Source: Bacillota bacterium
GTDB lineage: Bacteria > Bacillota > Clostridia > Oscillospirales > Acutalibacteraceae
Direction of reading: 5' to 3'
Assembly (NCBI GenBank): GCA_023418995.1
Contig: JAEZYP010000020.1
Location: forward strand, 1 to 64,000
DNA: 64,000 nt
Positions 59,358 to 64,000 of this stretch are shown in pieces. Positions within the stretch are counted from its first letter, which is position 1; every line of letters begins with the position of its first letter. The translations under genes were made by a program, and so were the position numbers. Below the pieces are notes generated by a model, which ran no database searches, was not told the origin of the DNA, and saw only the letters and a program-made list of their open reading frames with translations.

Positions 59358-60098
59358 TCACATACCCAACAGGGAAAGGTACCAGTGAACAAACAGGTTA
59401 ATTTGACGATGAAACGCGAGAAATCCTGCCTGCGCGAGGCAAAGGAAAGGTCCGAGGGGAAGAGCTGCATCAGCCTTCATTTTTCCGCGAAAAAAAAGGA
59501 AGGCAATATAAAAAAGCGCAAGAAAAATTGCAAGAAAAAAGACTGGAATAATTGAAGGAAAGCCGGACAGCAAACCGATTGCGGCGAAAAGCTTCACATC
59601 TCCGAATCCAAGCGCTTCCCTGCGGAGAATCAGCTTTCCGGCGAACGCGGGCACAAGCATCAGCGCGGCGCCCAAAGCCGCTCCCAAAACAGGGGAGCTC
59701 CACCCGGTGTGAAGAACCCTTTGACCGCTGCGCAGGTCAAATCCGCTGAGAACAAGCGAAACAAAAAGAAATGCAAGCAAAAACTGGTCCGGAATAATCT
59801 GGTATTTGACGTCTGAGGCGGAAATCAGCAGCAGGAGCATACCGACCACACAGCCTGCGGTGAGAAAAAGCGGCTTGTCAAAAAACTGCGTGTACAGAGC
59901 CAGAAACAAGGCCGCCAGAGCCGTGGTCATAAGGATTCCGTGCGGAAACAGGAACAGCCGCTTTTCAAACAGCTCCGGGTCGGGCTCCTCGTTGTAGTCA
60001 CAAAACCACGCCGCGGGCACCCGGTTAAACAGAAAGCGGCAGAAAAAGGAAGCCGCCGCGCCGCATACGGCGCATGCCGCCGCGATTGCGCCGTTCAT
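59358..60098 (-). CDS. pilD: Prepilin peptidase (A24) lacking the N-terminal methylase cysteines
   Basis: 246-aa membrane aspartyl protease that removes leader peptides from type IV pilins. The two catalytic Asp residues are in ISASDVKYQIIPDQ and ALGFGDVKLFAAIG. Seven or so helices follow. The usual N-terminal methyltransferase segment with two CxxC pairs is missing; the N-terminus is instead short and variable (FLFNRVPAAWFCDYNEEPD). Cleavage is expected, pilin N-methylation perhaps not. It overlaps pilO by four bases and precedes pilB by 14. Confidence 0.88.
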   Translation of the reverse strand: MNGAIAAACAVCGAAASFFCRFLFNRVPAAWFCDYNEEPDPELFEKRLFLFPHGILMTTALAALFLALYTQFFDKPLFLTAGCVVGMLLLLISASDVKYQIIPDQFLLAFLFVSLVLSGFDLRSGQRVLHTGWSSPVLGAALGAALMLVPAFAGKLILRREALGFGDVKLFAAIGLLSGFPSIIPVFFLAIFLALFYIAFLFFRGKMKADAALPLGPFLCLAQAGFLAFHRQINLFVHWYLSLLGM

Positions 60099-60658
60099 TT
60101 CTTAGCCTCCTGCGGGCTGAAATAAAAGAGGGTCATGCTTATAGAGATTTCCGACCCGGTCGTTCCGTTTTTATAGGAAACGTGGTTGATATAGTAGGCG
60201 CCCTTTGATTTGTTTTCAAAATAATCCAGAAGGCTTTTCAGCTGTTCGTTGCTGCAGGCTACGGTCAGCTCAACCGATACGCTGCTCAGAGGTCTTCCAT
60301 CCTCTGCTTTTTTGTTGGTATCCACTGATTCCTCGCTCATATTGACGCTTTTGGGAACGATACCTGCCGCTTTGCACGCACTGTCGATATCCTCCGCTCC
60401 GGTTTTCGCGGTCACAGTGGCGTTCGTGTTCTCCTGCTCGATTTTAGACTGAAGCTCCGTGATGTTTTTTTCAATATCCGCTCTCTTGGCCTTTTGCTCC
60501 TCATAATACAAAATCTGATTTACAGTGTCTGTGTGCTTTTGATCTAATTGAGTTATCTGGCTGTTCAGCGGCAGATAGATAAAATTAATATAGACCAGTA
60601 CGGTAAGCAGAAAGCAGAACAAATATATGAGGATGACGGGGCTTTTTTTCTGATTCAT
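60095..60658 (-). CDS. pilO: PilO-like type IV pilus alignment protein
   Basis: 187-aa bitopic membrane protein. A short cytoplasmic tail precedes one helix (about 9-27), a coiled-coil (about 30-75) and an alpha/beta ferredoxin-like domain with LSSVSVELTVACSNEQLKSLLDYFENKSKGAYYI. This is the PilO/GspM pattern that links the inner-membrane platform to the outer parts. Sequence similarity to model PilO is low, so the call rests on architecture and position. Its ATG overlaps the pilMN stop by one base (TAATG). Confidence 0.8.
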   Translation of the reverse strand: MNQKKSPVILIYLFCFLLTVLVYINFIYLPLNSQITQLDQKHTDTVNQILYYEEQKAKRADIEKNITELQSKIEQENTNATVTAKTGAEDIDSACKAAGIVPKSVNMSEESVDTNKKAEDGRPLSSVSVELTVACSNEQLKSLLDYFENKSKGAYYINHVSYKNGTTGSEISISMTLFYFSPQEAKK

Positions 60659-62253
60659 TATTTCCCTCCGTCCTTGCCGCTTTTACTGTCGACAAACTTT
60701 ACGTAGTCCTTCCAGCCAAGGGCAGTCTCACAGCTGTAGGTGTTGTCGTTATTAAGTGTAACCTTGAACGGAACGGCAATCGTAAAGTAGGCGTTGGATT
60801 TAAGCGCTCTTTTAATTTCCAGAAAGCTGTCATAGGACTGTACCTTAAATGAAACGGAGATGGTTCCGGAGGTATTGTCGATGTCGAAGGCTTCGAGCGA
60901 GCTTGCTTTGGAGGCAATTTGGTTAAAAACCTGCTCCGCTGCCGGATAGGTTTTACTTTTTCCGTACGGAAGCTTGTCTCTCTCCGAGCTGAAAGCGGAT
61001 AGCCTGCCGTTCAGGTCCTTTTGGGTGTTTAACAGCGTTTGGATATCCGTGTATTTTTTTATATCTTTGGAGCTCTTCGCGTTTTGAGCCACCTTTTGAA
61101 AATAAAGAAGCGGCTCCAGCATCATAACAAACATTGCCGCGAGGGAAACGACAGCAATTACTGTGATATTTACCTTTGTTGAAAAGTCCTCTGTTCGGAT
61201 TTCCTTTAAAAAGTCAATTGAGGCGAAATTTGAGCGGTTCACGAGCCCGGCGGTCGCGAAGAATGCCCCCGCGGAGTAACCGGCTTTTCTGGCGCTTTCG
61301 TCAACAATCGGAAGACTGGCTGTGGGAATGTCGTTTTCCACTGTTTCGAGTGGGATATCCAGCCCAAGCTGGTTCCAGAAGGCAATGAAATTCGGGAGCG
61401 CAGACATGGCGCCGCAGAAAATGATCTTGTGCAGCTCCAGACGTTCTCTGGAAATAACCATTCGGATATTCCGGATCACCTCGCTTGCACTCGCATCAAC
61501 CAAAGCCTCGACTTGTTCAGCTTCTTCACCCTCACCGGAACTAATCAGCCCGTTGTGGCTGATCCGCGCGACGGCATCTTCATAGGAAAGCGACCTGCTT
61601 TTCATCAAAATTTCAAGAACATCGTCGTAGATTGCCTCAAAGCTTCTCTGGAAAATCGGGAAGCCGTTGCGCAAAACAAGAAGATTGGTCTTTGAAAGGC
61701 TAAAATCCAGGACCGCGACCGTCTTTTCCGTTGAGTTGATAAAGCTCTGCGCGCTGTGAAGCAACCCAATCACAGGAGGGCTAATCTTTAATACGTGAAG
61801 ACCATATTTTGAAAAGCTTCTCGAAATAGAATTAATCAGACTGCTTTTCACGGCAAACAGAGAGCTGGTCAGCTTTCCCGTTGCGGGGTTGATCAGACCG
61901 TATTCATAGTTCTGAATCAAATAGTCGCTGATATTATCAGAAATAACCGACTCCGCCTCAAGGCGAGCAAATTGATTCAGGTTTTTTCCTTTGACCGGCA
62001 AGTGCGGATACTCCTTGCTGATTAGATTGGCGTCTTCAAGGCATACCATAATATTTCTGGTTCGGAATTTCGCTGAATCCACGCAGTCCCTGACAAATTT
62101 TGCAAACTGAGTCGTATGAAAGAAAGCCCCGTCCGTCTTTAGGGCTTCCGGCAGTTCAAAATTGCGGGGGTTGCCAAAGGTTGGTCTTCGACCGCTTTTC
62201 ACCGGTGTAAGATACAATGCGTTGCGGGTCACTTGCAGCAATATTATTTTCAA
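60658..62253 (-). CDS. PilM-PilN fusion protein
   Basis: 531-aa protein. The N-terminal ~340 residues form a PilM-type actin-like domain: VCLEDANLISKEYPHLP, TVAVLDFSLSKTNLLVLRNG, KIIFCGAMSALPNF and a GYSAGAFFATAGL end. One membrane helix (about 368-387) and a coiled-coil then lead into a C-terminal PilN-like domain (ASSLEAFDIDNTSGTISVSFKVQSYDSFLEIKRAL). In model systems PilM and PilN are separate and bind each other; here they are one chain. The start is TTG 62253 with a weak ribosome site. It is the first gene of the pil operon. Confidence 0.82.
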   Translation of the reverse strand: MKIILLQVTRNALYLTPVKSGRRPTFGNPRNFELPEALKTDGAFFHTTQFAKFVRDCVDSAKFRTRNIMVCLEDANLISKEYPHLPVKGKNLNQFARLEAESVISDNISDYLIQNYEYGLINPATGKLTSSLFAVKSSLINSISRSFSKYGLHVLKISPPVIGLLHSAQSFINSTEKTVAVLDFSLSKTNLLVLRNGFPIFQRSFEAIYDDVLEILMKSRSLSYEDAVARISHNGLISSGEGEEAEQVEALVDASASEVIRNIRMVISRERLELHKIIFCGAMSALPNFIAFWNQLGLDIPLETVENDIPTASLPIVDESARKAGYSAGAFFATAGLVNRSNFASIDFLKEIRTEDFSTKVNITVIAVVSLAAMFVMMLEPLLYFQKVAQNAKSSKDIKKYTDIQTLLNTQKDLNGRLSAFSSERDKLPYGKSKTYPAAEQVFNQIASKASSLEAFDIDNTSGTISVSFKVQSYDSFLEIKRALKSNAYFTIAVPFKVTLNNDNTYSCETALGWKDYVKFVDSKSGKDGGK

Positions 62254-62305
62254 TTCAGCTTACACCACACTTTTTCTGCATTAATTTATCCTTCTTATTA
62301 AAAAG

Positions 62306-62334
62306 ATTATAGCAAACTAAATTGCGTACAGCAA
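62306..62334 (-). promoter_or_regulatory. Promoter of the pil operon
   Basis: On the minus strand TTGCTG (62329-62334), a 17-base spacer and TATAAT (62306-62311). It is placed ~50 bases before the pilMN start. Confidence 0.7.
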
Positions 62335-62526
62335 TATATAATCTGCGCGAAGCGTAAATTTCATCCTGCGAATCGAAATAGAAAGCTAAAATACGTGTTG
62401 TTCAAGCTTCTCTTTCCTGATCTTTAGCCTTGCTATTATTTAGCAATTCATGTAAAATAAGGGAGGAAAACCAGTAAATATACAATAGATATTACAAAAT
62501 ATAATTCGACAGAGGAGGATATTCCA

Positions 62527-64000
62527 TTGAAAAAAATTCTTTCGATGCTATTGTCCGTAGCCATCCTGGCTGCTACGGTACCAACCGTGAGCTGCGCCGC
62601 CGCCACCGCCGGCAATCAGGCAGGAACAATTGATAAGCACGGCGCGAAAACCTACCTCGGGCTGACCTCCGATTGGGGCGGCACCTGGAATGAATCGAAA
62701 TTCACCGAGGTTACGGACGGAAACGTCACCTGGGACGGCGACCTTACGATTAAAAGCGGCTCTGTCAAGGACGTGACAGTAAACGGAAGCAACTCCAAGG
62801 TTGTTGTAACAAACGGTAAAATGAGCGACCTTACTGTTAACGGAGACAACTCCACCCTGTCTATTACAACCGGTGTCATCGACGACATCGACTGCTCGGG
62901 CAAAACGACCGTCACGAACGGAACCATTGGCTCCATTTTCTCTGGCGGAGACCTTACAATTAACGGCGGCACGATAAAACGCGCGGTAGAATCTGACCGT
63001 CAGATTACCTTCAGCGGAAAAATCGCCATCGGCGGTGCGGTCAGCGCGGATAAAATAGTCTCCAACTCCTCCGCTGGCATATCCATTGCGAATACGGTCA
63101 CGGCAAAGACCTCCGTAACCCTGAACAACAACAATCTGAAAGCAGATGAGATTAAGGGCAGCGGTTCAGCGGTGCTGGAGCTCAAAGCCTTTACGGGGAA
63201 GCTGCCGAAAATAACGGATATGGACAAAATTACGGTGGATGCAACCAGCGTTGCGACCGCGTCAACAAAGCTGGTTGCCGGAACGCTGTCTATTCTGCAA
63301 AAGGGCGAATTCATCTCAGCGTATCCGGTCGAGCTGGATGAACTGATCGGCCCCGGCGCAATAACCGTCAATTCCGGCGGTCTGCTGATCCACAGTGATA
63401 TTACCGGAAGACCGCTGCTCCTTTTCAATAATATTATCCGTGCCGGGCAGGAAGCATTCCGCGCGGATCAAACGGCAAATGTCAGAGAAGACGACGTCAG
63501 TATTTATGATTATGATTTGGAAAAAAATTATTCAGGCGGTTATGATATTTTTAAATTCAAGTCTGTTTTAAGCGAGGGAATTACCTTAAGCATCCATGAC
63601 GTTACCCTGAGCGACAAGACTCCGGCGCTGATCAGAACCACGGTAAAGCCGAAATTCACCGAGTTCGCAACCGGAACCAAGATGGTCTGGGAGCTGCACG
63701 GCGATACAAAATCCTTTTCCATTTCTCCGAACACAACGGATAACTCCTGCAAGGTGACCTTCAATAACGCCGCCGGTTCCTACCGGGCGCAGCTGGTGGC
63801 TTATCTGGTGGACGCCAAGGGAGACCGCCTTACCGACTATAAATCCGATTCCTGCATCCTGCGTGCCGGTACGGGCGCCGCGGACACACCGCCGGCAAAT
63901 ACGGGAACAGGCTCCGGGATTACGTTGGATACCTCGGCGGTAACGGTCGGCGTCGGCAATACCTACTGGGTGCTGGCAATGACCGATTCCAAAACGCCTC
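62527..64000 (+). CDS. Large secreted repetitive (beta-helix-like) protein, 3' end beyond window
   Basis: An open frame runs from TTG 62527, behind AGAGGAGG, to the window end (491 residues seen). A signal peptide (KKILSMLLSVAILAATVPTVSCAAATA) is followed by many short strands with repeated turns: GNVTWDGDLTIKSGSVKDVTVNG, KMSDLTVNGDNSTLSITTG, GGDLTINGGTIKRAV. This suggests a beta-helix or adhesin-type surface protein to about 330, followed by an Ig-like region (FATGTKMVWELHGDTKSFSI...YRAQLVAYLVD). It is divergent from the pil operon and could be a pilus-associated adhesin, but that is only contextual. Confidence 0.8.
   Translation, partial: MKKILSMLLSVAILAATVPTVSCAAATAGNQAGTIDKHGAKTYLGLTSDWGGTWNESKFTEVTDGNVTWDGDLTIKSGSVKDVTVNGSNSKVVVTNGKMSDLTVNGDNSTLSITTGVIDDIDCSGKTTVTNGTIGSIFSGGDLTINGGTIKRAVESDRQITFSGKIAIGGAVSADKIVSNSSAGISIANTVTAKTSVTLNNNNLKADEIKGSGSAVLELKAFTGKLPKITDMDKITVDATSVATASTKLVAGTLSILQKGEFISAYPVELDELIGPGAITVNSGGLLIHSDITGRPLLLFNNIIRAGQEAFRADQTANVREDDVSIYDYDLEKNYSGGYDIFKFKSVLSEGITLSIHDVTLSDKTPALIRTTVKPKFTEFATGTKMVWELHGDTKSFSISPNTTDNSCKVTFNNAAGSYRAQLVAYLVDAKGDRLTDYKSDSCILRAGTGAADTPPANTGTGSGITLDTSAVTVGVGNTYWVLAMTDSKTP

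Overview
This window looks like a chromosomal segment of an anaerobic, spore-forming member of the Clostridia with moderate GC content, probably an Oscillospiraceae/Ruminococcaceae-type organism. The evidence is a SpoIIE gene, Firmicutes-type promoters and Shine-Dalgarno sites, many TTG starts, a desulfoferrodoxin, two-cluster ferredoxins and an indolepyruvate:ferredoxin oxidoreductase. I see no intact transposase, phage or CRISPR array. The species assignment is inference.

Layout. The left edge holds the 3' end of a 5S rRNA followed by tRNA-Asn(GTT), so the window starts at the end of an rRNA operon. Next come mtnN and a cyclase-fold hydrolase, lexA with a LexA box over its own -35, a candidate small RNA, a membrane-anchored M23 peptidase, a Usp-like protein and a bactofilin (1-5.3 kb). 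An operon-like run of HAD phosphatase, ArAE-type membrane protein and bile-acid-symporter-family transporter follows, then a three-gene ABC importer of the TrpX-like family (5.6-11.3 kb). From 11.4 to 17.3 kb there are an amidase-domain protein, YccF, a TspO-like protein, a nitroreductase, a Cof phosphatase, an APC permease and a small membrane protein. An AT-rich GNAT-MarR-MATE cassette with a perfect operator palindrome lies at 17.4-19.8 kb. YyaL, a small-protein cluster, a ferredoxin with a divergent Crp/Fnr regulator, an HD protein, a YtqA-type radical SAM protein and a large FtsA/PilM-like ATPase occupy 20-28.3 kb.

The 28-38.5 kb part is largely housekeeping and sporulation: trpS, an aminotransferase, spoIIE, a lipoprotein, tatD, metG and an LCP cell-wall ligase. 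A compact aromatic 2-oxoacid operon, paaK-iorA-iorB-paaK-ACT, lies at 39-44.5 kb; together with the aminotransferase, the TrpX-like importer and trpS it suggests fermentation of aromatic amino acids. Then come an orphan SecA2-like ATPase with a small membrane protein, an oligopeptide-binding lipoprotein whose start codon appears to be CTG, and desulfoferrodoxin. After a hydrolase remnant comes the glycolytic operon pgk-tpiA-gpmI with a striking inverted repeat at its promoter.

The right end (55.3-62.3 kb) is a type IV pilus assembly operon, pilMN-pilO-pilD-pilB-pilT-pilC, with a natural PilM-PilN fusion, a shortened prepilin peptidase and no pilin gene in view. Divergent from it is a secreted, repetitive protein that runs off the window. 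Two related families of short intergenic repeats are dispersed through the window (14.3, 19.9, 33.4 and 53.0 kb), one with terminal inverted repeats like a MITE.
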